64,000 bases of DNA from Planctomycetota bacterium (GCA_021776785.1 JAJFFF010000023.1:62001-126000), one strand, 5' to 3'. Counted from the first letter of the stretch, positions 34,010 through 44,181 are shown. Numbers and translations: made by a program. Notes: a model not told the origin generated them from the letters alone.

Positions 34010-34037
34010 CCTTCCGGCCGTAGCCTGGGCGAAGGTC
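34008..34037 (+). terminator. Hairpin after copy 1 of the CGCSGCRNW gene
   Basis: Perfect 7-bp inverted repeat gaccttc / gaaggtc (34008-34014 and 34031-34037) begins at the stop codon of the gene. The loop contains further pairing (cggcc with ggc). No T run follows, so a terminator role is possible but not certain. Confidence 0.4.
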
Positions 34038-34141
34038 GGCAGGAGTTTAAGGTTGGGGCTTGGAGTCTCGCCAATCGCTATGGGTAGGGATCTAACTCTT
34101 CGCCCATTGAGAACTGGAGGAACTCGTAGCCGGCTCGCGCC

Positions 34142-34900
34142 TTAACTCCCCTGGTGCAGAACCAGCACTCGCACGAACGGCGTCATTTTGAAATCCTTGA
34201 CGATCTGCAGGCCTGCGGATTGGATCGTCTCGTGCCACGTGCGAAGGGAGAGGAAGTGCAAAAACCCGGGGCCGAAGGCCGCGAAGTTGGCGACGTCACG
34301 TAGGTGCTCCACCAAGATGACGCGCCCTTCCTGCGCGAGTACCCGCCGCAGCTCCACAAACAGTGCGACGCGTGTCGACATCGCTCGAAGTTCGTGCGCC
34401 GCGAAAATCACGCACGCGCAATCGCAGGAGTCACTCTCGAGCGGAAGAGAGCTCTCTCGAACGGAGGTTGTTCTCCGGTCGGCCACGCCGCGCCGGCGCG
34501 CTCGCGCGATGGAGGCTTCGGGCATCGTCTCTTCCGTGAAGACGTCCAGGACCGCGATGGGTGGCCCGAATCGCTGCTCCAGCGCGGCGGTGCTCTCATC
34601 GAGTCCCGCGTGCAGGTTCACCCAGCGGGCTGGAACTTCGGTCACGCAGTCATGGATCCAGTCAAACTTGTAGAGCCGGGAACGGTCATAAACGTAGTGC
34701 GACACGGCGACCGACGCGAGGGTGAAGTAGGCCGTGATCATGAGGCCAACGACCGCAGCAAGTCGGATATAGCGCGGCGTCGAATCGGCGCAGCTCAACC
34801 ATCCAAGAGCAGCTAGTGCGACGACCGCTGTCGCATACATCGGCCAGTTAAACGCGATGATCTGCAAAGCGCCATCGAAAGGACCGCGCTCTTTCTTCAT
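34142..34900 (-). CDS. Membrane-anchored SAM-dependent methyltransferase-like protein
   Basis: 252 aa from ATG 34900. Two N-terminal membrane helices (MYATAVVALAALGWLSC and LAAVVGLMITAYFTLASVAV) precede a soluble part with methyltransferase character: WVNLHAGLDESTAALEQRF, IAVLDVFTEETMPEASI, CACVIFAAHELRA and LRRVLAQEGRVILVEHLRDVANF, ending in HETIQSAGLQIVKDF. The glycine-rich SAM loop is degenerate, so activity is uncertain. Its start overlaps the upstream DUF2071 stop by 4 bases, so the two are cotranslated. An open frame continues upstream antisense-like through DUF2071 but is a shadow. Confidence 0.7.
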   Translation of the reverse strand: MKKERGPFDGALQIIAFNWPMYATAVVALAALGWLSCADSTPRYIRLAAVVGLMITAYFTLASVAVSHYVYDRSRLYKFDWIHDCVTEVPARWVNLHAGLDESTAALEQRFGPPIAVLDVFTEETMPEASIARARRRGVADRRTTSVRESSLPLESDSCDCACVIFAAHELRAMSTRVALFVELRRVLAQEGRVILVEHLRDVANFAAFGPGFLHFLSLRTWHETIQSAGLQIVKDFKMTPFVRVLVLHQGS

Positions 34901-35652
34901 TGCTGGAGCGGTTCCCGGACGCCCTTGGCCCAGCGGTACGGTATATCGCGGAGATAGAACGCATTGGCGAGGACCGGTTTCGTGTTGGCGAACTCGGCCG
35001 CGTCGAAATAGGTCAGCTCTTTCACGTCCACTTCGACCGGCTGCGGGTTCCAAGTCTCGCGGTGCCCTTGGATGCGAATAATCGAGTGTGTTTCCGGTTC
35101 GTAGTCGAACGTGAACGGAAGCGGTCCTGCGAAGCGGCGAGCTTCCTCGATACTGGCAAACGGTGAGCCTTCCGGTACCCGCGTGCACGGGTCTTCGACA
35201 TTGGCGATCACACGAAGGTCCGCTTCCGCGTGAGGCGTCCGGATCTCGATGCTCATTCGGCCCTCCTCGTGGCTCATGACCACTCGCGCCAACCGGTAGT
35301 TGTAGTGCGTCAGCCGGTTCCCGAAGAACGCCATGACCCGTCGATTCGTGTCGCTGCGCAGGATACGCAGGCCGCGAAGGCGTCTTCCCTCCGGCGTTGT
35401 GTAGCGGGCGAAGATCCGATAGCCGCTCAGAAAAAACGAGCAGCCGCATAGTCGCGGAAGAAACGACGGCCGCAATGCTTCGGTCTGCACCATCGCGATA
35501 GCGACAAAGCCGTTCCCCTCGTGCGTGTCCAAAGAGAGGCCACTTGGCAGCAACGGCGTCAAAACCTCCTCCGGGAACGAGTACGTGAGCACCAGCGAGT
35601 GCCGAAAGAACGCCTTCACTGGAATCGGATGGCGCCGGAGCCGATACAGCAT
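34897..35652 (-). CDS. DUF2071 family protein (YqjF-like)
   Basis: 251 aa from ATG 35652. The sequence RRHPIPVKAFFRHSLVLTYS, PEEVLTPLLPSGLSLDTHEGNGFVAIAMV, SFFLSGYRIFARYTTPEGRRLRGLRILRSDTNRR and LTHYNYRLA is characteristic of DUF2071, which has the acetoacetate-decarboxylase-like beta fold and unknown function. It is the first gene of a two-gene minus operon with the membrane methyltransferase, and diverges from the frameshifted CGCSGCRNW copy with 60 bases between. Confidence 0.85.
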   Translation of the reverse strand: MLYRLRRHPIPVKAFFRHSLVLTYSFPEEVLTPLLPSGLSLDTHEGNGFVAIAMVQTEALRPSFLPRLCGCSFFLSGYRIFARYTTPEGRRLRGLRILRSDTNRRVMAFFGNRLTHYNYRLARVVMSHEEGRMSIEIRTPHAEADLRVIANVEDPCTRVPEGSPFASIEEARRFAGPLPFTFDYEPETHSIIRIQGHRETWNPQPVEVDVKELTYFDAAEFANTKPVLANAFYLRDIPYRWAKGVREPLQQ

Positions 35653-35712
35653 GGCCTCATTTTAGTGCGCGCTGCGCGTTTCACGACGGTCTGCTCCGCT
35701 AACGTCTTTCGC

Positions 35713-36188
35713 GTGCTTCAGACTGTTGAAATCGGCCCGTGGACACTTCGGTGCGATCCTTCGGCAACGCGCACGGCTTACTCGCGCGTCTTGACGCGCA
35801 GCATCACAGCGTGCGGCTGCAGTGGATGTCGGAACTGGATCGCGCTCGGGCGGGAGGTCCGTTGGCCGACGTTTTTTCGCTCTGCGATCTCTTGGGAATA
35901 GCACCCGAGAAAGAGGCCGAGGTCTACGAGTGTGGTCGTCTCGGGAACGGTCTCTGGCACTACGGCGCGTGGTGGCACTTCGTCGGTCAGATCGAGGTTG
36001 GACCGCGATGGGAAGGATCGGTCTTCAAAGACGAATTCCTTTGGCGGCCAAGCGGCGCGGATGAACCCCGATTGACGATTCACGGGGAAGCGGGTCTTGT
36101 TCCCGATGCCTTCGACGGCGAGCATACGTTGCAGTTGGAAGTCTTCGCGGAGTTGCCGTGGGTTCTGGACGACGAGCCGACATCGTAG
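35713..36188 (+). pseudogene. Unknown protein, CGCSGCRNW family (copy 2), interrupted by a -1 frame change at a T6 run
   Basis: From GTG 35713 the first frame gives VLQTVEIGPWTLRCDPSATRT split and CGCSGCRNWIALGREVRWPTFF, then runs into a stop after SAISWE. The frame one base back, entered at the T6 run 35872-35877, continues SLCDLLGIAPEKEAEVYECG, GAWWHFVGQIEVGPRWEG and LQLEVFAELPWVLDDEPTS to 36188. A -1 slip after the second TTT codon joins the two halves with exactly the residue spacing of copy 1 (PEFLALCGRLG against PTFFSLCDLLG). It is therefore either a sequencing error in a homopolymer, a recent pseudogene, or a slippage site. Confidence 0.7.
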
Positions 36189-36231
36189 ACGCCAGATCGT
36201 GTCCCCTAGGCGAACGTAATTGAGGCTTAGA

Positions 36232-36525
36232 TCAGTCGGCCGGAAACTTCCGATCACGCGCGAGTCGCTTGTCGTACTCCTGCAGATCGTTGCGCACTCG
36301 GTCTGCCGAGTAGTGGATCGGACGCTTGTCGCACTGCGCTCTTAGCTCGAACCCACAGCCACAGACGATCCACGTCTTGAACTCGTCCGGGGCGGGTTGC
36401 GTAAACCAAGCCGAAGCGTTCAGCTCGCCGCACTTCGGGCAAGGAAGCCCGTCGAGTTCCCCGGTATCGACGCGTCTCAATAGGTCTATGCCGGCTTCAA
36501 CATCATCGCGTCGCATCACCGCCAT
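36232..36525 (-). CDS. Small zinc-ribbon-like protein of unknown function
   Basis: 97 aa from ATG 36525 (ATG 36516 also possible). It has CPKCGELNASAWF (two Cys) and WIVCGCGFELRAQCDKR, together a plausible four-Cys metal site, followed by a polar helical tail. There is no clear ribosome site. The codon pattern and balanced amino-acid content favour a real gene, and the opposite strand offers nothing better. Confidence 0.5.
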   Translation of the reverse strand: MAVMRRDDVEAGIDLLRRVDTGELDGLPCPKCGELNASAWFTQPAPDEFKTWIVCGCGFELRAQCDKRPIHYSADRVRNDLQEYDKRLARDRKFPAD

Positions 36526-36608
36526 TTTGACAGCAAGCGCTAGCCCGGGGATTGAACCGGTATCGACGCGATGCGGCGCCGATTGCGATAGCTTCGTACA
36601 CTGACTCG

Positions 36609-36937
36609 ATGGTCTTGCTGGAGCTGGCTAGGTGAGTTGAGCGCGCCATGCGAAAGAAGCACTCCGTCGGGGATAGACGGTCCAGGTCCGCCCTCGCGGC
36701 CACTCGATGCGCCCCAAGGCCAACGGCGGCGACCGTGTGACCCTTGAGCCGTGCGCATCGAGCGCACTTCGGGTCGGCGATATCGTCCTCGTGCGCGTCA
36801 AGGGGCATGACTACCTTCTTCTCGTGAAGGGCATCGACGGTAAGCGCCTCCTCATTGGCAACAATCGCGGCGGAACCAATGCGTGGGTCGGGCCCAACGC
36901 GGTCTACGGCAAGGCTACGAGCGTCGAGTGCGCATAG
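36609..36937 (+). pseudogene. Decayed S24/S26-type (LexA/signal-peptidase fold) peptidase-like gene
   Basis: The last frame (36677-36937) encodes TVQVRPRGHSMRPKANGGD, then VTLEPC, LRVGDIVLVRVKGHDYLLLVKGIDGKRLLIGNNRGG. This has the Ser of GHSM and the Lys of LLVKG expected for a Ser-Lys dyad. The only ATG in that frame (36707) lies directly after the catalytic Ser codon, so it cannot be the true start. Upstream, fragments MVLLELAR (frame of 36609), VERAMRK and EALRRG can be joined only by passing a TGA at 36633-36635, a frame change near 36655, and a TAG at 36674-36676. Three lesions point to a decaying gene. Confidence 0.6.
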
Positions 36938-37056
36938 CGCCCTGTTGATTCTGCGGCGCTGTGTTAGCGCCAGCAATCCTGTGTCCGAGCGCACAATTCC
37001 GGGACGGTGATCCGAGCCGCTCTCGCATTCTTTCTTCTGGGGGGCACAATTTAGGG

Positions 37057-37899
37057 ATGGTGCTGGGCATTGTGTCGGCCGCGAGTGTGCTCACGGGTTT
37101 GGAGGCCGGGTTTTTGACCTGCGCCTTCGCCGTGTACATGGGGGCTGCGTTCGTCGGTCTCGGCGTGGTGGCGGGCCGCCGTCGCGGGCGGGCGCTGCAG
37201 CCGATGCTCTTGGTCGGCTTGTTGGCGATGTCTTTGCTCATGATCTCGCTGACCTGGCGCGAGATGCGCCCGCCTTGGCTCAATCGCTTCGGCGTCGTCG
37301 TCACGGCCACGTGGATGCTGGCGGTTGTGGTCTGGGCGTCGCGCCGCCGCATGGACGCCACGGTCCACGCCGCCCTCGCCGGCCCCACGCTGTGCCTGCT
37401 CACGTTGTTCGCGCTCTTAACGCAGCCCATCACCACAGACGCCGGCTCGATCGGTTTCGGCCGCGCGCTCCACATCGTGCTCGCCCTGTTTGGGTTCGTC
37501 GGGTTCACCGTCGCGGCGGGCGTCGGCGCGCTCTACCTGTGGCAGATTCGGTTACTCAAGAAAACGCCGGTCGCGGCGGCGGCCGTTCGCCTTCCTCCGC
37601 TCGAACGTCTCGATCGCCTTAACTTCTTGTCTGCCGCGATCGGGTTTCCGTTCCTGGCGCTGAGCGTCATCGCGGGTTGGCTGTTTGTCGCCGGCGAATC
37701 GAACTGGTGGCTCGATCCCACCGTGTTGGTCACGATCGGCGGGCTCTTGATCTACGCTGTGTTGTTTTTGTCGCGCGGCTTTTTGGGTTGGTACGGCCGA
37801 CGCATCGCGTGGCTCTCGGTTCTAGGGTTCATCGTGGCGGTCGTCGGCTTCGTCGTCGCGCACTATTGCACGAGCGGGAACGCGTTTCACGGGTCATGA
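37057..37899 (+). CDS. Cytochrome c assembly / HemX-like membrane protein (CcsA family)
   Basis: 280 aa with about eight hydrophobic helices from ATG 37057. The CcsA/HemX family is suggested by the overall helix pattern, the histidine in LHIVLALFGFVGFTVAAGVGALYLWQ, and the weak aromatic loop ESNWWLDPTV that corresponds to the WWD region. Its stop overlaps the hemA start (ATGA), and hemX-hemA is a common pair in which the membrane protein affects glutamyl-tRNA reductase level or handles heme. The frame is open back to 36961 but without a membrane pattern. Confidence 0.8.
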   Translation: MVLGIVSAASVLTGLEAGFLTCAFAVYMGAAFVGLGVVAGRRRGRALQPMLLVGLLAMSLLMISLTWREMRPPWLNRFGVVVTATWMLAVVVWASRRRMDATVHAALAGPTLCLLTLFALLTQPITTDAGSIGFGRALHIVLALFGFVGFTVAAGVGALYLWQIRLLKKTPVAAAAVRLPPLERLDRLNFLSAAIGFPFLALSVIAGWLFVAGESNWWLDPTVLVTIGGLLIYAVLFLSRGFLGWYGRRIAWLSVLGFIVAVVGFVVAHYCTSGNAFHGS

Positions 37900-39131
37900 A
37901 CGAGTTCTACGTCGTCGGGGTCAACCACAAGTCCGCACCCGTGGAATTGCGGGAGCGGTGTCGCGAAGATTGCGCGCAAAAGATCGTCGTCGAAGACGAG
38001 TGGTTCACGCTTGTGACGTGTAACCGGTTCGAGGTCTATGGCCACGGCGCGATTGACCATGGCGATGTGTTGCGTCAGATCGCCAAGCACAGCGGTGTGG
38101 ATCACGACGAGTTGGCTCGGCACGCCTACATTCGCCAAGGGCGCAACGCGGCGAAACACCTCTACCTCGTGGCTTCTTCGCTCGACAGCTTGGTCGTGGG
38201 CGAAACGCAGATCCGCGGTCAGGTGCGCGCGGCGTACGAAGCGGCGATCGAACGCGGAACGATCGGCCCGTTTCTCCATCGACTGCTACAGAGCGCGCTG
38301 CGCCTGAGCAAGGAGATCGCGGACCGAACCGGCGTCGGGCGTGGCAACGTGAGTGTGGCGGGCGCGGCGGCCGATCTGGCCGAGCGCGTGTTCGACGACC
38401 TGACGCACGCGCGCGTGCTCATTGTGGGCGCGGGCGACACGGCCGAACTTCTGGCGGCGCACTTCACGGGCCGCGATGCCGCAGCCGTGCGCATTGTGAA
38501 CCGCCACCCCGAACGCGCCGAAGAGTTGGCGACTCGATTCGATGTCGAGTGGGGCGGGCTCGACGATCTCCACGAACAATTGGCCAACGCCGACGTGGTC
38601 GTTACGGCGGCGACGGCCTCGGACAAACCCCTTCTTTCGCTACGCGATTTTCGCGACGCGTTGCGGCGTCGGCGAGGCAAGCCGATCGTCGCCATCGACG
38701 TCGCCATGCCGCGCGCGGTGGATCCGCTGGTCGATCGGCTTGACAACGTCTACCGCTACGACATGGAGGCGCTCGAAACGGTGACCAAAGACGCGCTCCG
38801 GCGCCGTCGCAAGGACTTTCTCGAGTGCTGCGCCATGATCGACGTGGCCGCGCTGCGGTTGGAGAGCGCGACGCGCGCGCGCGAAGCCGGCGCGGCGATC
38901 CGCGAGGTCCGCGATCGCGGCGAGGCGCTCGCCGAACAGGAGCTCCTCGCGTTGGAGCGGAGGCTTCCCGATCTCCCCGACGAAGCGCGGGACGCCGTGC
39001 GCAACACCGTTCGGCGCATCGTCAACAAGTTGCTCCACAACCCCGTACGCGTCTTGCGCGAAGGTAAACCGGAAGAGAGCGAGCTCATCTACCGCACGTT
39101 TTCCGCATCGAGGCGTGAGGAAAAAGAGTGA
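37896..39131 (+). CDS. hemA: Glutamyl-tRNA reductase
   Basis: First enzyme of C5-pathway tetrapyrrole synthesis: reduces glutamyl-tRNA to glutamate-1-semialdehyde. 411 aa from ATG 37896. Visible: MNEFYVVGVNHKSAPVELRE, the catalytic Cys in TLVTCNRFEVY (C42), LYLVASSLDSLVVGETQIRGQV, the NADPH-binding VLIVGAGDTAELLAAHF, and the C-terminal dimerisation helix. The ORF opens earlier within the upstream gene, but the family start is unambiguous. It overlaps ccsA/hemX upstream and the sensor kinase downstream by 4 bases each. Confidence 0.96.
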   Translation: MNEFYVVGVNHKSAPVELRERCREDCAQKIVVEDEWFTLVTCNRFEVYGHGAIDHGDVLRQIAKHSGVDHDELARHAYIRQGRNAAKHLYLVASSLDSLVVGETQIRGQVRAAYEAAIERGTIGPFLHRLLQSALRLSKEIADRTGVGRGNVSVAGAAADLAERVFDDLTHARVLIVGAGDTAELLAAHFTGRDAAAVRIVNRHPERAEELATRFDVEWGGLDDLHEQLANADVVVTAATASDKPLLSLRDFRDALRRRRGKPIVAIDVAMPRAVDPLVDRLDNVYRYDMEALETVTKDALRRRRKDFLECCAMIDVAALRLESATRAREAGAAIREVRDRGEALAEQELLALERRLPDLPDEARDAVRNTVRRIVNKLLHNPVRVLREGKPEESELIYRTFSASRREEKE

Positions 39132-39820
39132 GCGCCAACCCGAGCAAGGGGCTGGAGTTTTTGGGCGCACTCGCGGGCGGGTTGGTCCATGAGATCAAGA
39201 ACCCGCTGTCCACGGTCCGCATCAACCTGACGCTCCTGCGTGAAGACCTGGCGCAGGCGCACCCTGAGGATCGCGGGTCGTTGCACCGCATCGATCTCTT
39301 GGAACGCGAGGTGGCGCGGCTTGATGCGATCCTGAACGACTTCATGCGCTACGCCGGCATGCGCCGGTTGCACCGACAAAGAGCCGATCTCGCCGCCGTT
39401 GTGCAGGAGACATTGGACTTCGTCGAGCCCGGTTTGGCGCGCTCCGATATCGAGTTGCGCGCTGACCTCACGGCGGTCTCGGTGGAACTCGATGCCCCGT
39501 TGTTCAAACAGGCTTTGCTCAACGTGTTGCTCAACGCCCAACAGGCGATCGACGGGAACGGCACGATCGACGCGATCCTTACGACCGACGGCGGGACGGC
39601 GACGCTGCGCGTGCGCGACACCGGGTGCGGCATTGCCGCCGATGAGATGGAGCGGGTCTTCACCGTGTACTACTCGCGCAGCAAGGCCGGGTCGGGGCTT
39701 GGGCTGCCGACGGCGCGTCGCATCGTGGAGGAACACCGTGGCGCGTTGACGCTGGAGTCCGAGCTCGGCGTCGGGAGCACGGTCGTGATCACGTTGCCGT
39801 GCGCTCCGGAGGGCGCGTGA
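39128..39820 (+). CDS. Histidine kinase lacking a sensor domain (NtrB/PAS-less type)
   Basis: 230 aa from GTG 39128. The H-box GGLVHEIKNPLSTVRINL starts about residue 17 (phospho-acceptor His near 21), so there is essentially no N-terminal input domain. The ATPase part has the N-box LLNVLLNAQQAI, G1 DTGCGIAADEM, F-box VFTVYYSRSKAGS and G2 GSGLGLPTARRIV. It has no membrane segment and is probably cytosolic. It is coupled by a GTGA overlap to the sigma-54 response regulator, its likely partner, and overlaps hemA upstream. Confidence 0.92.
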   Translation: MSANPSKGLEFLGALAGGLVHEIKNPLSTVRINLTLLREDLAQAHPEDRGSLHRIDLLEREVARLDAILNDFMRYAGMRRLHRQRADLAAVVQETLDFVEPGLARSDIELRADLTAVSVELDAPLFKQALLNVLLNAQQAIDGNGTIDAILTTDGGTATLRVRDTGCGIAADEMERVFTVYYSRSKAGSGLGLPTARRIVEEHRGALTLESELGVGSTVVITLPCAPEGA

Positions 39821-41151
39821 GCGCGCTGTCGGTCCTCATCATCGACGATGACGCCGGTCATCTCGACGCGACGGCCGAGATCGCACGTCGTCTCGGCCAT
39901 CGCGTGGAGATCGCCGGGTCCGGCGAAGAGGGCATCGCGCGCTTGGCGGACGGCGGACTCGATCTCATCGTGACGGACTTGGTGATGCGCGATCGCTCCG
40001 GGCTCGACGTCGTAGCCGCGGCGGCGGGCGGGCCGGAAGTGATCGTAATGACGGCGTATGGCTCAGAGGAGGCCGCACCGGCCGTGTTGCGCGCGGGCGC
40101 GAGTGCGTACCTGCTCAAACCGCTTTCGGTGGAGTTGTTCCGCAAGACGCTGGCGACCGTCGCGCGTCGATTGCGTGGACGCCGCGCCGCGGACGCACGT
40201 CCCGATTCCGACGAGTGCTTTGCGGGACTGATCGGCGGGTCGCCGTGCATGCAGGAGTTGTTTCGCCTGGTGCGCAAGGTCGCGGACAGCCACGCGACCG
40301 CGTTGGTCGAGGGCGAGTCCGGGACGGGCAAGGAACTGGTCGCGCGCGCGTTGCATCGTCATTCGCCGCGCGACGGCGGACCGTTTGTTCCCGTCAACTG
40401 CGCCGCTCTTAGCGCGGGGCTGCTGGAGAGCGAATTGTTCGGCCATGAAAAAGGTGCGTTTACCGGCGCGTACAGCGATCGCGTGGGACGCTTCGAAGCC
40501 GCCCACCAGGGCACGCTCTTTTTGGACGAGGTCGGCGAGATGGACGCCGTCTTGCAGGCCAAACTCTTACGGGCGCTCGAGGAGCGCGAAATCGTGCGCG
40601 TCGGCTCCAACCGAACGATCCCCGTCAACGTGCGCGTGATCGCAGCAACCAATCGCTCGCTCAAAGAGCGCGTCGCGGACGGGTCGTTTCGTGCGGATTT
40701 GTTTTACCGACTCCACGTGGTTCGCATCGCGCTCCCGCCGCTGCGCGAGCGCGCCGGGGACGTCGCCTTGCTCACGGGCCATCTCCTCGAAGAGCTGGCC
40801 GGCGAGCACGGCGTGGCCGTGCCCGCACTCGCCCCCGGCGTTTTGGCCCGCTTGCGCGCCCAGCCGTGGCCGGGCAACGTTCGCGAACTCCGCAACTGCT
40901 TAGAAACGCTCCTGCTGACGGCGCACGACGATCGGATCGAGGTCGACGACCTACCCGGCGAATGGGGCGACGCCGCGACGCCGCTCAGCGGCCCGGCCCT
41001 GTCGATGCGGCCCATCGCCGAGGTCGAACGCGAACTGATCGCCAACACGCTGCGGGACCTGGACGGCAATCGGGCCCGCGCCGCGGAGGCGCTGGGGATC
41101 TCGGCGCGTACGCTGTATCGGCGCATCAAGGAACTCGGCCTGTCAGAATGA
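39817..41151 (+). CDS. NtrC-type sigma-54-dependent response regulator
   Basis: 444 aa from GTG 39817. Receiver domain 1-125 with the phospho-acceptor Asp in LDLIVTDLVM (about residue 54) and the Lys in AYLLKPLSV; AAA+ domain with Walker A GESGTGKE, the sigma-54 contact loop KGAFTGAYSD, Walker B GTLFLDEVGEMD, and WPGNVRELRN; C-terminal Fis-type helix-turn-helix NRARAAEALGISARTLYRRIKE. It is the partner of the kinase encoded immediately upstream. The next gene is dnaK, which has a sigma-54-like promoter sequence just before its start. Confidence 0.95.
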   Translation: MSALSVLIIDDDAGHLDATAEIARRLGHRVEIAGSGEEGIARLADGGLDLIVTDLVMRDRSGLDVVAAAAGGPEVIVMTAYGSEEAAPAVLRAGASAYLLKPLSVELFRKTLATVARRLRGRRAADARPDSDECFAGLIGGSPCMQELFRLVRKVADSHATALVEGESGTGKELVARALHRHSPRDGGPFVPVNCAALSAGLLESELFGHEKGAFTGAYSDRVGRFEAAHQGTLFLDEVGEMDAVLQAKLLRALEEREIVRVGSNRTIPVNVRVIAATNRSLKERVADGSFRADLFYRLHVVRIALPPLRERAGDVALLTGHLLEELAGEHGVAVPALAPGVLARLRAQPWPGNVRELRNCLETLLLTAHDDRIEVDDLPGEWGDAATPLSGPALSMRPIAEVERELIANTLRDLDGNRARAAEALGISARTLYRRIKELGLSE

Positions 41152-41181
41152 CCGGATCCCGGGCCGCGGGACAAAGTGCTA

Positions 41182-41203
41182 AATCCTTACGCCATAAAGG
41201 ATT
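41182..41203. promoter_or_regulatory. Inverted repeat upstream of dnaK
   Basis: Perfect 7-bp arms aatcctt / aaggatt (41182-41188 and 41197-41203), eight bases apart, 46 bases before the dnaK ATG. It is not the CIRCE element. It could be an operator or part of the leader. Confidence 0.4.
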
Positions 41204-41221
41204 GATGGTTTGCCCCTGCTT

Positions 41222-41235
41222 GGCACCCGATGTGC
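41222..41235 (+). promoter_or_regulatory. Candidate sigma-54 (-24/-12) promoter of dnaK
   Basis: The sequence tggcacccgatgtgc (41221-41235) has GG and GC exactly ten bases apart, as in the sigma-54 consensus TGGCAC-N5-TTGC, with T to G at one position. The start of transcription would fall about 12 bases beyond the GC, near 41247, almost at the dnaK ATG (41249), implying a leaderless message or a mistaken call. Confidence 0.35.
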
Positions 41236-41248
41236 GAAGGCTCGGTGT

Positions 41249-43177
<1,929 letters not shown>

Positions 43178-43202
43178 CGACGCAAACAAACGACGAAAAC
43201 GA

Positions 43203-43233
43203 GGGCTCGCCGTGATGGGCGGGCCCTTTTTTT
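43203..43233 (+). terminator. Rho-independent terminator of dnaK
   Basis: Nine-base stem gggctcgcc / ggcgggccc with one G-T pair (43203-43211 and 43218-43226), followed by seven T (43227-43233). It separates dnaK from the convergent VOC gene. Confidence 0.85.
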
Positions 43234-43240
43234 GTTCGCT

Positions 43241-43618
43241 CTACTTTTGGTGGGCGGTGGCCGCTTCCCAAAGGTAGATCGTGTTGCCTGCCGGATCGCG
43301 GAGGTACGCGAAACGGCCGACGCCGTCGTCCTCGACGACGTCGCCGTCAAACGTGACGCCGCGCTTGACGAGCTTGGCCATCACGTCGTCGAGCGGCTCG
43401 GTCACGTTGAGCCCGATGTGAACCGACCCCTTCAATCCCGCGGCGGGGGTGTTGGGGCCGATGGGGTGAATGCCGATCACCAAGTCTTTGCCGGCGCTGA
43501 CTTCGGCCCAAAAATTCTCCGCGCGAAAGCGCAGTTCCAAGCCGAGCGTTTGGGTGTAGAACGAAACCGCCGCTTCAAAATCGGCGACGAAAAGGGTGGC
43601 GTTGCCTCCGTGAATCAT
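43241..43618 (-). CDS. VOC (glyoxalase/bleomycin-resistance) superfamily protein
   Basis: 125 aa from ATG 43618. The beta-alpha-beta-beta-beta fold is seen as ATLFVADFEAAVSFYTQTLGLELRFR, SVHIGLNVTEPLDDVMAKLVKRGVTF and GRFAYLRDPAGNTIYLWEAA. The metal ligand candidates are His-67 region and the terminal Glu. The superfamily covers lyases, dioxygenases and resistance proteins, so the substrate cannot be named. Confidence 0.85.
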   Translation of the reverse strand: MIHGGNATLFVADFEAAVSFYTQTLGLELRFRAENFWAEVSAGKDLVIGIHPIGPNTPAAGLKGSVHIGLNVTEPLDDVMAKLVKRGVTFDGDVVEDDGVGRFAYLRDPAGNTIYLWEAATAHQK

Positions 43619-43710
43619 GCGTCTACGATCCGCCTTGGAGCCGTAGACGTCAAGCGCTACCGGTCGCCTAACCCTGCAACACCGTTGATCGAAGCCGTTA
43701 CGCTAGGGGC

Positions 43711-44181
43711 GTGACTCGGTTGAATCGCGTGCGCCGACGAGCCCAGGCGGCCCGCATGTTTGCGTGCGGATGCTCCCGCTCCGCCGTCGCGCAGCGCCTA
43801 GGCGTGTCCCGCTCCACCGCGTCGCGCTGGTTTCGGCTGTGGGTGGACGAAGGCGCGGCATCGCTGTGTCGATGGCGCCGCCAAGGCCGACGGAGCCGCC
43901 TCGACGCCTCCGATCAGGCGGCCCTTCACCAAGACCTGGCGTCGCCGCCGCGCGTCCACGGCTTTGATCAGGACCGGTGGACGCTGGCGGCGATCGCCTG
44001 TCATGTCGAAAAAACTACGGGCCATCGGTACCACCGGCGCCACATCGGCAAACTCCTCCGCCGGCTCGGTTGGACCGTGCCGCCCGTGGGGCGGTTTGCG
44101 TCTCATGCCTTGCGACGGGTGGAAGCGGAGGATCCGGAAGGGAACGCGCTGTCGCTGTTTGGACGACCGACGTTTGATTAG
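43711..44181 (+). CDS. Stand-alone IS630-type helix-turn-helix/winged-helix protein
   Basis: 156 aa from GTG 43711. It has two helix-turn-helix units typical of the N-terminal part of IS630-family transposases: FACGCSRSAVAQRLGVSRSTASRWFRLW, then WTLAAIACHVEKTTGHRYHRRHIGKLLRRLGW. The DDE catalytic domain that follows in the transposase is absent; the protein ends FASHALRRVEAEDPEGNALSLFGRPTFD. No inverted repeats are seen around it. It may be a domesticated or truncated transposase. Its stop overlaps the convergent gene at 44178 by 4 bases. Confidence 0.75.
   Translation: MTRLNRVRRRAQAARMFACGCSRSAVAQRLGVSRSTASRWFRLWVDEGAASLCRWRRQGRRSRLDASDQAALHQDLASPPRVHGFDQDRWTLAAIACHVEKTTGHRYHRRHIGKLLRRLGWTVPPVGRFASHALRRVEAEDPEGNALSLFGRPTFD

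Noticed and set aside
36540..36610. tRNA-like T-arm signal on the minus strand (ccggttcaatcc)
   Set aside because: No D arm, anticodon arm or acceptor stem can be assembled around it.
41165..41248. CIRCE (HrcA) element before dnaK
   Set aside because: Only a half-site-like gtgctaa is present; the matching inverted half is missing.
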